Source: Drechmeria coniospora
Taxonomy: Eukaryota > Ascomycota > Sordariomycetes > Hypocreales > Ophiocordycipitaceae
Direction of reading: 5' to 3'
Length of the DNA: 64,000 bases
Assembly: GCF_001625195.1 (NCBI RefSeq)
Contig: NC_054390.1
Coordinates: 9,955,222 to 10,019,221 of the forward strand
A program made the translations under genes and the position numbers. Under the pieces are notes generated by a model. The model was not told where the DNA came from. It saw only the letters and a program-made list of their open reading frames with translations, and did no database searches. Position 1 is the first letter of the stretch; the number at the start of each line of letters is the position of its first letter. Below, piece by piece: positions 21,322-31,300 of the stretch.

Positions 21322-22272
21322 CTAAATAAAATTTGCCACTTCCGCTATCCTCTCACTACTTTGCATCGCCGGCTCGGGCGTCGTAATGCTGGTATCTTCC
21401 AGTTCGTACGACCGATATCCATTCCGGGTGCCTCGCAATGTCGCTTTCTCGCCCAACGGCGGCGTATAGCTGGGCATCGTTTGGGGTCCTATGGCAGTTT
21501 GGGGTCCTATGGCAGATTCCATATACGTCCAAGCCAGGCGCGTTTGCGGCAAGGCTATCCGGGACGGCATCTGTAGAGTATCGATACTACTGACCGGACT
21601 TGGAGTGTATTCGGGCGGCGGAGGAACCGACGCTGCAAGTTCCGCTGGCAAAGGTCGAGGCAGCATCGACCGCGGAGGCAATGATGGCTCGGCCGGCATC
21701 GGCAATGTACGCCGCAGGGCTGTGGCCAAGGGGGAGATTTCCTCATATCTCCAGTCCTTGGGCTCGATGGACTTTTTCATTTCTCGTCTTGCCTTGTGAC
21801 GGTAGAAGAAAAGAATCAGGCTGCCAAGGGCCATGGCGGCTGCGACTGTTGCGCCTATGGCGATGCCAATTTTGGCACCCGTCGAAATGCCTCCCGGCTT
21901 GCCGTCAGCGTCCGGATCCGCGGCACCTGCGGCTTCGAAGAAACTATCTCGACTAATCTTGACGGGTACTTTAAATTCGTCGCACGTATCTGACAAGTAC
22001 TGGTAAGCAAGTGGCAAATCGACTTGATCTGTTGCGCCGAGGCACTCGGCAAAGCCTTTGAGGAATTGGTCGCCATAATAACCGCACGTGCACCGGTAAT
22101 ACTCGGTCGAATTCATGTACATACAGTCTTGTGACTGGAAACATGACGTTGCGTTTGTTGGGAGTCTGGTGGCGGGTTGGAGGGCGAGGACGGTATTTGC
22201 AAATAGGGCAACTGTAAGCGTACGTATTATGAAGGCGGACCGTCGCTTGGCCGAGCTTGTCGTGCTTATCAT
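21322..22272 (-). CDS. Family copy C: single-pass PPxY membrane protein
   Basis: Single exon, ATG 22272 (the frame above opens with GTG), about 316 aa. Same architecture as copy B: signal peptide (RTLTVALFANTVLALQPA), six-Cys ectodomain (SCFQSQDC, YYRCTCG, AECLG, DTCD), GISTGAKIGIAIGATVAAAM and a membrane helix ending FFYRHKARR. The tail carries PPPPEYTPSPVS, then AWTYMESAIG, SYELEDTSI and the EVANFI terminus. The ectodomain also keeps DQVDLPxxYQYLxDxCDxFKVPVxI, shared with B and D. A short in-frame duplication (IGPQTA-IGPQTM) occurs in the tail. No known domain; function unknown. Confidence 0.8.
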   Translation of the reverse strand: MISTTSSAKRRSAFIIRTLTVALFANTVLALQPATRLPTNATSCFQSQDCMYMNSTEYYRCTCGYYGDQFLKGFAECLGATDQVDLPLAYQYLSDTCDEFKVPVKISRDSFFEAAGAADPDADGKPGGISTGAKIGIAIGATVAAAMALGSLILFFYRHKARREMKKSIEPKDWRYEEISPLATALRRTLPMPAEPSLPPRSMLPRPLPAELAASVPPPPEYTPSPVSSIDTLQMPSRIALPQTRLAWTYMESAIGPQTAIGPQTMPSYTPPLGEKATLRGTRNGYRSYELEDTSITTPEPAMQSSERIAEVANFI

Positions 22273-22902
22273 TGTTATTACTTCCACGGCCTTGACAGCG
22301 TTGGCCTCGAAGGGCCGATTGCCTCGTCGGTTCCTAGCAGTTTCGGATATTCCGTTCTATGAAAGAATGCAAGGAGTTTGTAGTTCCATGAAAGAACAAG
22401 CACATGGGTTGGCAACGCTGCAAGGTCCAGTCAGTGTATGTATGTGTTGAACCGATGACGAGTCCAATGCTCAAGTGCCGACACAACAAGCAAACAAGGA
22501 TGAGGCAAGAAGATGGTTGGGAGAAGAACGTGGACAGAGCGAAGAGTAGGACAAGACATCCGATAATTCATCCTACTCGTAAGTACATGATAAGCCTTGC
22601 CACTAGCGAATATACGTTATGCTAATTCATGCTAGAAGTTGCCCGGAACTAGTCATGCTATTATAAGTAGCACACCCGAGTCCGCGAACGAGCTTTGATT
22701 CCCCACATGTCAGGAATCAGGGGAAAAATGGCAGGCATAGCTAGTGGGAAGAATCACGTTATTAGCCATGTGTGGGAGCTGGTTTGGATGTAGACGAATC
22801 TCATGACCAATTCCTCTATAATATTTGGAGGCAAGGAGGGTTCCGAAGGCATTCAAATCAGACCTCCATTCCTGCTGCCAGCCACAACCAGTGACCGGAC
22901 CG

Positions 22903-23106
22903 CTAGCTGCTAGAACTCTGGCGTAAATTCGCTATTGTGAGTCGATTAGATCTCCACAATCGAATCAGGAATCCTAACAATTCAATCGGTGGCTCCCCTG
23001 CCTCGAGAGCTCGGAACCTTTCGCCTTCTCTAATACGTAGCAGGCTTAGGGTTGTAGCATCTGATACGCCCACGCTCCGTAACTCGGTCTCAGTTGTCTG
23101 ATCCAT
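22903..23106 (-). pseudogene. Decayed small ORF in unit C flank
   Basis: Counterpart of the 94-codon frame at 19576-19860. Only about 67 codons remain open, opened by a non-equivalent Met, and the upstream part is interrupted by a stop. Listed because it marks the unit boundary. Confidence 0.3.
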
Positions 23107-23758
23107 ATTCTAGAGTATATCCAATTTTTGATCCTGTCTTGCGTAGTTAACCAGGAACCGGTGCTACTTGCATACGTTCCCAACATGGGTTGCGCATATT
23201 GCCTTTTCTGACATTACCAAGCGGCGCCTGTTAGTACCAGTTGTTTGTACATAGTTTCGCCATTATGTTGTCGAATATCCGAGCAGCTAGGTACGAGATG
23301 TAACTGCAGTCTCTCCTGTATTCCCCTGGCCAATTTATGGGAATCAATAGCCAATAGGCAACTCTTACCCTGCGACCATGGTAGTTGAAAACCCGCGACA
23401 TGTCAGTTGAACACCGACAGGCTTCGGATGTGTTGGATGGAAAGGGGACAGAGCTGCCCTTTTTGCAATAATGGGGTATCTACTGCCATGAATGGCAATG
23501 TGGGTGGTACATTTTGTCAACTTTGCTTAAGCATCTCTACGCATTTTACGTCCCGAAAAGGACGATCTGCCTAGGCAGCTCCGCGAATAACAATAATGCA
23601 CGCAAGCTTGGTCCTCCGTTCGGAGTGAGGTGCTACAGAGAATCCAATCTCTTAAACAAAACATATCGCTTCGTCTCATCAATATGGATAACACATGATT
23701 ATATTATTTGATCAAGCCTGCTTTATGATCTCGGCAATTTCGTTGCACCATCAGATCT

Positions 23759-24724
23759 TTACACTTTCTCCATTCTCTTCTCACTTTGCACCGCTGGCTC
23801 GGGCGTTGTAGGACTAGTATCTTCCAGTTCGTACGACGGAGTTCTATCCTGAGTGCCTGGTGGTGTCGTTTTCTCGTCCAACGGCGAGCCATGGCCGGCC
23901 ATCGTTTGGGGTCCCATTGCAGATTCCAAATACGTCCAAGCCAAGGGCGTTTGCGGCGGGACTGTCTGGGACTGTGTCTGCAGAGAATCGTCAACACTGG
24001 CCGAACTGGGAGTGTATTCGGGCGGCGGAGGAGCCAATGCTGAAAGCTCCGCTGGCAAAGGTTGAGGCAGTGTCGACAGAGGCGGCGATGACAGCTCGGC
24101 CGGTGTCGGCAACGTGCGCGGCAGGGTAGTAGTTGAGGAAGATAGTTCCTGAAAGCTGCAGGACTTGACCTCGACAGCCGTTTTTATTTTTCGTCCCTTG
24201 TAACGGCAGAAGAAACAAATCAGGCCACCGAGGGCCGCGGCGACGGCGACTATTATGCCAATGGCAATGCCAGCCTGGGCGCCTGTCGAAATGCCATCCG
24301 GCTTGGGTTCCGTGTCCAGGCCTGCGTCTGGATCTACAACACCTGCGGCTTCGAAGAAACTCTCTCGACTTATCTTGACTGGTACTTTGGACGCGTCGCA
24401 TATCTCTGATAAGTACTGGTAAGAATCTGGCACATCAACTTGGTCTGTCCTGCCTAGGCATCCGGCAAAGTCTTGAAGGAACTGGTCGTTACTGTAGCCG
24501 CATATGCATCGGTAATACTTGGCACCCTCCTGGTATTTACAGGCATGTTGTATTCCGTACGCATGCAAACATGGCGTTGCATTTGATGGGAGTGAAGTAA
24601 TCGCGGGTTTGAGGGCAAAGACAGTAGTTGCAAATAGGGCAACTGTGAGCGAGCGTATGGTAAAGGCGGACCGCCGTTCCGTCGAGCTTATCGCGCCTAT
24701 TATTGCGCTCTGTCCTGCGGCCAT
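23759..24724 (-). CDS. Family copy D: single-pass PPxY membrane protein
   Basis: Single exon. The frame is open from 24907, but the Met at 24724 aligns with the starts of the other copies (MAAGQSAI before the leader RSLTVALFATTVFALKPA), giving about 321 aa. The ectodomain keeps all six cysteines (PCLH, HACKY, YYRCICG, AGCLG, EICD). GISTGAQAGIAIGIIVAVAA precedes the membrane helix and FFCRYKGRK stop. The tail has PPPPEYTPSSAS, AWTYLESAMG, SYELEDTSP and TPEPAV. It ends RMEKV, lacking the VANFI end of B and C because the frame stops earlier. Function unknown. Confidence 0.78.
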   Translation of the reverse strand: MAAGQSAIIGAISSTERRSAFTIRSLTVALFATTVFALKPAITSLPSNATPCLHAYGIQHACKYQEGAKYYRCICGYSNDQFLQDFAGCLGRTDQVDVPDSYQYLSEICDASKVPVKISRESFFEAAGVVDPDAGLDTEPKPDGISTGAQAGIAIGIIVAVAAALGGLICFFCRYKGRKIKTAVEVKSCSFQELSSSTTTLPRTLPTPAELSSPPLSTLPQPLPAELSALAPPPPEYTPSSASVDDSLQTQSQTVPPQTPLAWTYLESAMGPQTMAGHGSPLDEKTTPPGTQDRTPSYELEDTSPTTPEPAVQSEKRMEKV

Positions 24725-25339
24725 GCGGCGTTGACCTTGAAGGGCCGGTTGCCCCGTCGATGCCCAGTAGTTTAGAATACTCTGTCCTGTGATAAAGGGG
24801 TAAAGAGTTCGCGGTTTGATAAGGTGGGCAATGTTGCGAGGTCCGGTGTGTGTATTGTTGAGCCGATGACGACGAGCCCAATGCTCAAGTGCCGACGCAA
24901 CAAGCAAGGATTAGGCAAGAACAAGAAAATAGTTCGAAGAAGAGTGTGGATGGAGCAAAGAGAAGTTCAAGGCATCAGAAAATTCTTCTGCTCGCAAATT
25001 ACTACAGCCATCCCATTATCGATTGCCATTGTGCAAACTTTGTGCTAGGAGATGCCCTGAACGAGTCATGTTTTTCCAAGAAGCCCACCAGAGTCGGCGA
25101 ACGCGTCATAATTCTCCACATTCAAGTAATTAAATTAATAACAGGCAAGGCTAAGGGAAGAATCATCTGGGGTAGGCATACGTAGGAGCTGGTCTGGAAG
25201 GAGGCGAATCTCTTGAAACGTTTATAATTGATCATGGTGCAGGAAAGGGGGAAACCGAGAAAGTCATTGCCTCCATTCCTATTGCCACAACCCCTATTGC
25301 CACAACCAGTAACCAGACTGCTAGCTGCCAGACCTCCAG

Positions 25340-25560
25340 GGCAAGATCGCCGTCACGAGTCGGGCTCCACGATGGAATCAGGAATCAGGAATCCGGAGCA
25401 ATTCCATCGGTCGCTCCCCAGCCTCGAGAGCTTGGAACATTGCGGCTGCTTTGACACGTAGGGGGCCCTGGTTTGTAGCATTTGAGACCCCAATGCTCCG
25501 TAATCCGTCCCAGTTGTGCGATCCAACGTCTGGAGTATATTCAATCATTTTCATCCAGCC
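25340..25560 (-). pseudogene. Decayed small ORF in unit D flank
   Basis: Third copy of the small flank ORF. Pieces such as VGSHNWDG, SIGVSNAT and QALEAGE-like peptides occur in different frames, so it is not translatable as one protein. Confidence 0.3.
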
Positions 25561-25920
25561 TTCGTGACATGGCTAGATGGACCAGAAAACCGTTTCATCA
25601 AAGTATCCCGGACATTCCGGCCAATGGTGCATCGTTGTGACTTCAGCTCCATTGGCACGCGGATGATAATGGCCTTACACTTGAACTACGGGCATTTTCG
25701 TAGGATATTAGACATGGCTGATTCGCCAACTTCACCTTCGAATCATGCAGGAACCCCATTACTCCGCCATCACGACATGTACTGCATCATGATGTAGGCC
25801 TTTGAAGAAACCAAGCGGGGAGCGGAATAAAGTCGTAAACGGTCCGAATCCGGTCACTAAATGAGAGCGCCATGTTTTCGGTGGGAGACCGTATATCCCT
25901 ACTCATAATACCAACAATTC

Positions 25921-28224
25921 TTACAGACCTCCAATAGCCTCGTCATATGCTTCTATCATGGGCCTGTAAAGTTGGTCTGGGTCTCCCGGGGGGGTTCCGA
26001 AGCTCACCCTTTCATCCTTGTCCAAGGGGAAGAGAATCTTCCTGATCCGGAGGCATAGCGGCTTGACAATGTCGAAAGCTTCTGGAAACTCGCCCATAAT
26101 CGTTTCGAGGCCGTTGATGCTCATGTGATACGATTTGGCGTCGGCAATATCGTCAAAGCTCCCGACTTGCCACTTACGGAGCCGACTCTTGGAAGGTTTG
26201 TCTCCGCGGCTGAAGTTGTTTTTGGTCCATGATTCGCGCGCACACATCCAAAGCAGGACGTAAAAGAATGACTCGAGGTCATGGCGGTAGGTATGATCTG
26301 TCTTGCGGAGCACCTCGACTGCCATGAATTGCATCGTGCCCGTCCGGTGCCGCGCTCCGCTCGGGCTACCATCTCTTACCTCGGCTAGATCAAGGTCAAT
26401 AAGCATACCGCAAAAGCCATCTGCAGTCTTGGACTCTGTAATAATAATATTATTGGAAGAGACATCCCGGTGGAGAATATTACCGGCCATATACAGGGGT
26501 TGATGTGCTTTGATGGCATCTCGCATTGACTCCAGTAGTTCCCTGATTGTTGTAAAGTTGCTGATATAACGGCCAGCTGGTGAAATGACGAGGCATGAGT
26601 AGATCCTATTCTCCCATGGGCCCTCACCACACGCATATAAGCTAGGCGTAGTCTTGGTTATGGACAGCTGCTTGCTTAAATTCGCGGGCAGCTTTGAGAG
26701 ACGATTCTTCCGCAGCCGCTTAGGTCCAGACGCATCAGAGGTATTATCGAATGATGATTCACGCTTGTTGCTCTTGTTGCTCGATGTCTTTGCGCTTGGT
26801 GTAACCGATGGCGAATCGTTAAAGCAGACTTCTTCATTCCGGAACTGGTGACGTTCCGGAAACTGTAGCCCCATGCGCATTTCAGCAATAGTAGTAATGC
26901 GACGATAGGCCACTGCTCTTGCTACCCCCCGAACGCCCCTTTCTGCTGCCAGTTTGAGCTGGTGAATCTCAAGCTTTCGCTTGTCTGAAGCCCAAGAGAA
27001 CTTTGCAACACTACTATTTTCGGCCTCGCAGCATGTTGTTCCGCGACAGACGATGGCCTTCTGTCTGACTATTGGCATCCCTAGCCTGATCCTCATTTCG
27101 TTGCTGCTACTCCCTGTATCGTCCAGTATAACATGACGATATCTATCCTCCCGCTTAATAAATGTGTCCAAGCCCATAGCATTATCGTCCATTGTAGCAT
27201 ACCCAACAATAGCCCGCGCAAATATTTCCGGCTTATCGTGAATATCGAATGGTCCCGAGCTGTAAGGCCCCGACCGATCAAAGACCCAAAGCTCCATTGT
27301 AGAAGCGCAGAGGGTAAACCCATGGACAAATCGGCGTGTGGGTTGGTCGATAAAGATCCCTCGGATATAGCGCGTAAGGTGTAGGAGATCTGCCTTTAAT
27401 CGGCCCTCGTTATATGACTTCTTTTGCTCTCCAACAACAAGGACCTGCTTGAACTCAAAGGTTGCGCTTGCTCCTTTACTTGTTATCCGAAAGAAGAGAT
27501 CCATTCGGCCCCTTTGCTCCTTGAACTGGTTGGCGGTTTTGGTAGTTTGGAGCTTGTATGGTGCGTCGGCTAGGTTTCGCTCCTCTACTAATCGAAGCCA
27601 GTCCCAGACCGGTTTTTCATCAGGGCTGGCCGGAAATTCCGTCCATTTCTTGCCGTTATGCATTTCCATCATCCCCTTGAGCATCTTTTTCTGTTGTTTA
27701 CACCAGGTCTTGGTATCAAAATACTTGTCACAGAAACCCCCAACATTGCGGAAGGTACAATCTTTTATCTCGTAGAAGAGCTCTCGCCCAATAATCTCAC
27801 GCGTCTCGCTATCGGCAAGTCGACTCGACCTGGACTTGACTGGCGTTCCTTTGAAGGTCGGGGTGATGCTAGACAGAGGAGGAGGGCCAAGAGTGTCCAG
27901 GAGATAAAGGGCAGCCTCCCAGATATCGGCATCGGAAGATTTTGCGATGGCAACGTCAATAAGTGGCCTGAAATTTTCTAGACAAATTGAGCCTCCGCGG
28001 ACAGACTGCTGTATGGCGAATAACTTTCCCGCAATGTTGCCGCTTCTGTCTGGTGTAGGTAGGAAGTATGCTGCGGAAGAGTTGAGGAGCGCTCCCAGAA
28101 GGCTAGCAACCAGACCAACTTGCAGCTCATCGGTGCAATCGCGCAGTTTAATGCAAACAGTAGCAAATGCCTCATCGAGTGGGTTCTCTGCGACAATCTT
28201 GATCTGGTCCTTGCTCAGAGCCAT
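25921..28224 (-). CDS. FunK1-type fungal protein kinase
   Basis: Single exon of about 767 aa from ATG 28224 (MALSKDQIK); an upstream Met at 28332 would add 36 low-complexity residues from a CGTCGTGT repeat and is less likely. The N-terminal 400 residues match the FunK1-associated region (ENPLDEAF, WDWLRLVEE, RMDLFFR, FEFKQVLVVGEQK, RYIRGIFIDQPTRRFVHGF, MELWVFDRSGPYSS). A low-complexity Ser/Lys linker follows. The kinase core has CLVISPAGRYI, HRDVSSNNI (catalytic loop), MLIDLDLA (metal-binding Asp), TGTMQFMAVEVL, THTYRHDLESFFYVLLWM-like YRHDLESFF, and a C-terminal RPMIEAYDEAIGGL. FunK1 kinases are fungus-specific, often in repeat-rich accessory regions, and mostly of unknown role. It is intact, in contrast to the relic at 20.8-21.2 kb. 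Confidence 0.9.
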   Translation of the reverse strand: MALSKDQIKIVAENPLDEAFATVCIKLRDCTDELQVGLVASLLGALLNSSAAYFLPTPDRSGNIAGKLFAIQQSVRGGSICLENFRPLIDVAIAKSSDADIWEAALYLLDTLGPPPLSSITPTFKGTPVKSRSSRLADSETREIIGRELFYEIKDCTFRNVGGFCDKYFDTKTWCKQQKKMLKGMMEMHNGKKWTEFPASPDEKPVWDWLRLVEERNLADAPYKLQTTKTANQFKEQRGRMDLFFRITSKGASATFEFKQVLVVGEQKKSYNEGRLKADLLHLTRYIRGIFIDQPTRRFVHGFTLCASTMELWVFDRSGPYSSGPFDIHDKPEIFARAIVGYATMDDNAMGLDTFIKREDRYRHVILDDTGSSSNEMRIRLGMPIVRQKAIVCRGTTCCEAENSSVAKFSWASDKRKLEIHQLKLAAERGVRGVARAVAYRRITTIAEMRMGLQFPERHQFRNEEVCFNDSPSVTPSAKTSSNKSNKRESSFDNTSDASGPKRLRKNRLSKLPANLSKQLSITKTTPSLYACGEGPWENRIYSCLVISPAGRYISNFTTIRELLESMRDAIKAHQPLYMAGNILHRDVSSNNIIITESKTADGFCGMLIDLDLAEVRDGSPSGARHRTGTMQFMAVEVLRKTDHTYRHDLESFFYVLLWMCARESWTKNNFSRGDKPSKSRLRKWQVGSFDDIADAKSYHMSINGLETIMGEFPEAFDIVKPLCLRIRKILFPLDKDERVSFGTPPGDPDQLYRPMIEAYDEAIGGL

Positions 28225-28363
28225 GCTTGAGGAGGTCGTGTTGTCACGTCGTCGTGTCGCGTCGTCGTGTCGCGTCGTCGTGTCGTGGGTATGGGACAGC
28301 ACGTCGCGACGAGAGAAATGCATAAGGCACACGCCGAGTGACGTAATAGAACCGGAATTGTAA
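28225..28363. promoter_or_regulatory. Upstream region of FunK1 gene with CGTCGTGT microsatellite
   Basis: Four or so copies of GTCGTGTCGC directly upstream of the chosen ATG; presumably 5' untranslated region. Confidence 0.4.
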
Positions 28364-28979
28364 AAAAAAGCATGGATTGATTGCCCACTACAGTACTTAT
28401 CCCAATAAGCCGGCTTGTAAGCACATGTAAACCTAGGTTATTAGTGCTTGCTCAACTCATGTAAATAGCATAACAAGGCAGAACTCGAGCGGTATACTGT
28501 ACTTGCATACGTACAAAGTACAATTCGTTCATCTCACTGGGTAGGCTATATTGTTCTTGCCAGGTCAACATCTGTATATATAACGGCCTGCTCGGATGCT
28601 TGTTTGTTTGCTTCGAGCCGCCAACTTATCTCGAATGGCTGGCTGGGCGACTCGTTTTGAAGCCCTTGATCATAATGCCCCTAATCCTAGTGGCCGATAT
28701 ATCGTCAGGCATTCGCAATCATGGCTGATTGGCAGAGGCAACCTTGTTGAATTCATGTGGTTTGTAACAACGCCGCTTTTACTCTTGCACACTGGTATCA
28801 GCCCAATGTTGTCTTCTTGGCTATGAGCAGCGACTCGAAGTCATAATCAATGCATGCTAACCCTCATGTTGGTAAACCAAGGCTTGCAGTGCGTTGAAGC
28901 CAAAACAATAAAACGTACGATACAATAAAGCCGGCTTATTGGGATAAGTACTGTAGTGGGCCGTCCATGCTTTTTTTCT
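28364..28979. mobile_element. MITE-like element with about 50-bp terminal inverted repeats
   Basis: The left end (28364 onward: AAAAAAAGCATGGA, then GCCCACTACAGTACTTATCC, then CAATAAGCCGGCTT) is matched in reverse complement by the right end (about 28926-28979: AAGCCGGCTTATTG, GGATAAGTACTGTAGTGGGC, CCATGCTTTTTTT). A four-base difference separates the last two blocks. The interior of about 500 bp has no transposase and only one weak open frame (28596-28826). The structure fits a non-autonomous TIR element; no clear target-site duplication could be settled because the ends run into A/T tracts. Confidence 0.6.
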
Positions 28980-29279
28980 GTTATACCTCGATGCCAAGAG
29001 CCTGCTTAATTTTTCACAGCAGACAGAGTTGAACAGTAATACACCAAGTGAAGTTCTTAGATTTACTTGTGCTACAACCGTTACAGGAACTATAGTTTTA
29101 CGTAGCTTACACACCCGCTACAAACAAGAGCTTTAATCATCTCCTTATGCAATTTACAAGCACTAGACTGGTGGTATTCGTACCCCCCGCCCTTCCCAGG
29201 AAGACACAATCCATAGTATGAAAGCAGTAGATGAAACTGCGGGAGAATCATCAAACTCAATTCTCGTTGTGTGCAATAA

Positions 29280-29846
29280 CTATTCCATCTCGGGTAGGTA
29301 TGACTTCATTTTACCGCATTGGTCAACTGGAAACAGATCTGCCGACTTGCGAAGCAGGCCCGAAAATTGGCCGGCGTGCTCTTGAATGTTGTGCTGGTAA
29401 TCCGCAGACACCCTAGCAGTAACAGTCTTTGTGACTGATTGGAATTCGTTGTCGATCATCGAAAGGTAAAGCCGAGCGTAGGCACAGGCACCCGCTTTGA
29501 TGATGGCATCCCTTGTATCGGTAAAGGCAGTCAGAACAGGCTTTCCCTCCTTCTCGACGTTCTTGAAAAGCTCTAGAAGCGCTTCGGCTTCCTGTTTGGA
29601 GAGTTGAGCCGAGGAGTCTTTGAAATCGTCCCCGGCCTGTCTCAGGGCACCGAAAACCGGATCGAAGCCTTCACCGAGTGCGTTGTTGAAAAAGGGAGTG
29701 AAGACTTTCGGTGGGTTCTTGGCGAAGATCCTAACGCTATCATCCAGCTTGTCTACGGCATCGACAAGAGGAGATAGTGGGGACGCATTCTTGACAACGC
29801 CGGCGGAGGCGACGGTAGCAAAGGTAATCGCGGATGTGAACTTCAT
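29280..29846 (-). CDS. Small secreted protein (188 aa), HsbA-like shape
   Basis: ATG 29846 opens a clear leader (MKFTSAITFATVASAGVV), followed by a mostly helical, charged mature protein: LVDAVDKLDDSVRIFAK, FFNNALGEGFDPVFGALRQA, LSKQEAEALLELFKNVEKEG, then ACAYARLYLSMIDNEF. There are two cysteines (about residues 118 and 177). No membrane segment. The size, leader and repeated heptad-like Leu/Ala helices recall hydrophobic surface-binding protein A (HsbA) and other fungal cell-wall or effector-like proteins, but I cannot confirm the family. It stands alone in AT-rich DNA between the MITE-like element and a large repeat region, a typical place for a fast-evolving secreted protein. Confidence 0.65.
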   Translation of the reverse strand: MKFTSAITFATVASAGVVKNASPLSPLVDAVDKLDDSVRIFAKNPPKVFTPFFNNALGEGFDPVFGALRQAGDDFKDSSAQLSKQEAEALLELFKNVEKEGKPVLTAFTDTRDAIIKAGACAYARLYLSMIDNEFQSVTKTVTARVSADYQHNIQEHAGQFSGLLRKSADLFPVDQCGKMKSYLPEME

Positions 29847-31300
29847 GGTGGACGATGGTAGTGTAGAGAGCGGTATTCGTTGGCGGTAATGACAGCGGTG
29901 TATTGACAGAGGGAGTAATGATAGTGGTAGTAATGATTGTGGTGGTTTTAGATTTGTTCAGATAATTGTTGCCGATGCATTCGGATACTTATATATATTT
30001 GTTTTCCACATGAGAACTCAGGTTATGAAAACTGGTAACGCAGCACTGCGAGGGAGTTCCGTTTGATCTGAGACTCAACACTATGCATGACATCTTGTTC
30101 TTCACACAACCCGTTGCGACCGATGTCTCCCATGCGCGAGTAATAGCACTTTCAGGCTGTTTGCAGGAGTATCCCCGAGCCGATGCAATTGTACACGCCA
30201 TGCATTGACTCTTTGCCCTTGCCCAACCTCGGGGCTGTTGGTTGTAACGGGGACGACGCTCTGGAGCTCATCAACGTCTCAGGCATAGCGTGTCAGTTCT
30301 GAGTTTGGTATCTTTCACGCAATTTGCAACACGGCAATCTACGCCACTGTCATAGGGCATTTGTCGTGAATAGCATGGTCCACTAGGCACCTTTAACGCC
30401 CGTACAGGAGTGCATTCACAGCAATTACTCGTGAAACAAACCCCTGATCATGTAAATGCAAGTACAGGTACGATATGTATGAATGAAATCCATTCTCATG
30501 ACCAGGCGCTATGTCGCTGATCGCGTCTTGCTTCCAGTTATCAGGGAGACGTCTTGAATCTGAAGACAATCCCCCACTCAGGAGATGAGTGCCCCCTCTG
30601 TACTTGAATGGGATTTTTATTGCACTGTTACTATTTTTATTTCATTTCTCGAATCGTAGCATGACGCGTTCTGGATAGGAGACCAAATCTAAAAACCTAG
30701 CGCCGAGCGCGGTGCACACTAAAATAGCGATTCGTGACTCGTCTCTGCGTGCCATTGCAAGTTGCCGACCGTAGGATCACAACGATGCGACTGTTTCTGC
30801 ATTCACACTCGTCTCTGCGTGTCATTGCAAGTTGCGGACCGTAGGATCACAACTATGAGACTGTTTCTGCATTCATACTGAAGGGCTGATATGGATTTGG
30901 TGGTCAACTGAGCTTTACCGTATTAGCCAACTTTCACAGCTATTACTGCAATGTTCACATTATTACTTATGTCTCACTTAAAAATGTGACGCCACACTAA
31001 GTGCGGAGTTAAGAGCCTACATATTGTAACGACTTAATTTCCAATTTACATCACGTATTCGTGACGTGTTTCATATGCAAGATTCACCTCTCTCATTAGA
31101 GCCAGGTGTAACTGGGCATGAAGGCCTCACAACTTGGCTTGTTGGAATCGCTCACTTCCATCCACAGAGGTAATTGTCCGGTAACACCGGCGGTGTACAT
31201 ACAGTAATCATCTCCGGTAGTTGCCAGCCGTAATGTGCAGCGAAGCTATAACACGTCAAGCAAAGTTTACTCCGTATGCTCAAGCAAAATGGTTGGACCT
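29847..31300. other. AT-rich intergenic region
   Basis: No gene recognised. A direct repeat of about 60 bp (CTGCGTG(C/T)CATTGCAAGTTG through GACTGTTTCTGCATTCA) occurs at about 30743 and 30813. The stretch from 31105 is homologous to 46199-46290 (see the colinear repeat). Confidence 0.5.

Noticed and set aside
28596..28826. 76-codon frame inside the MITE-like element
   Set aside because: No transposase-like or other recognisable sequence; most likely chance.
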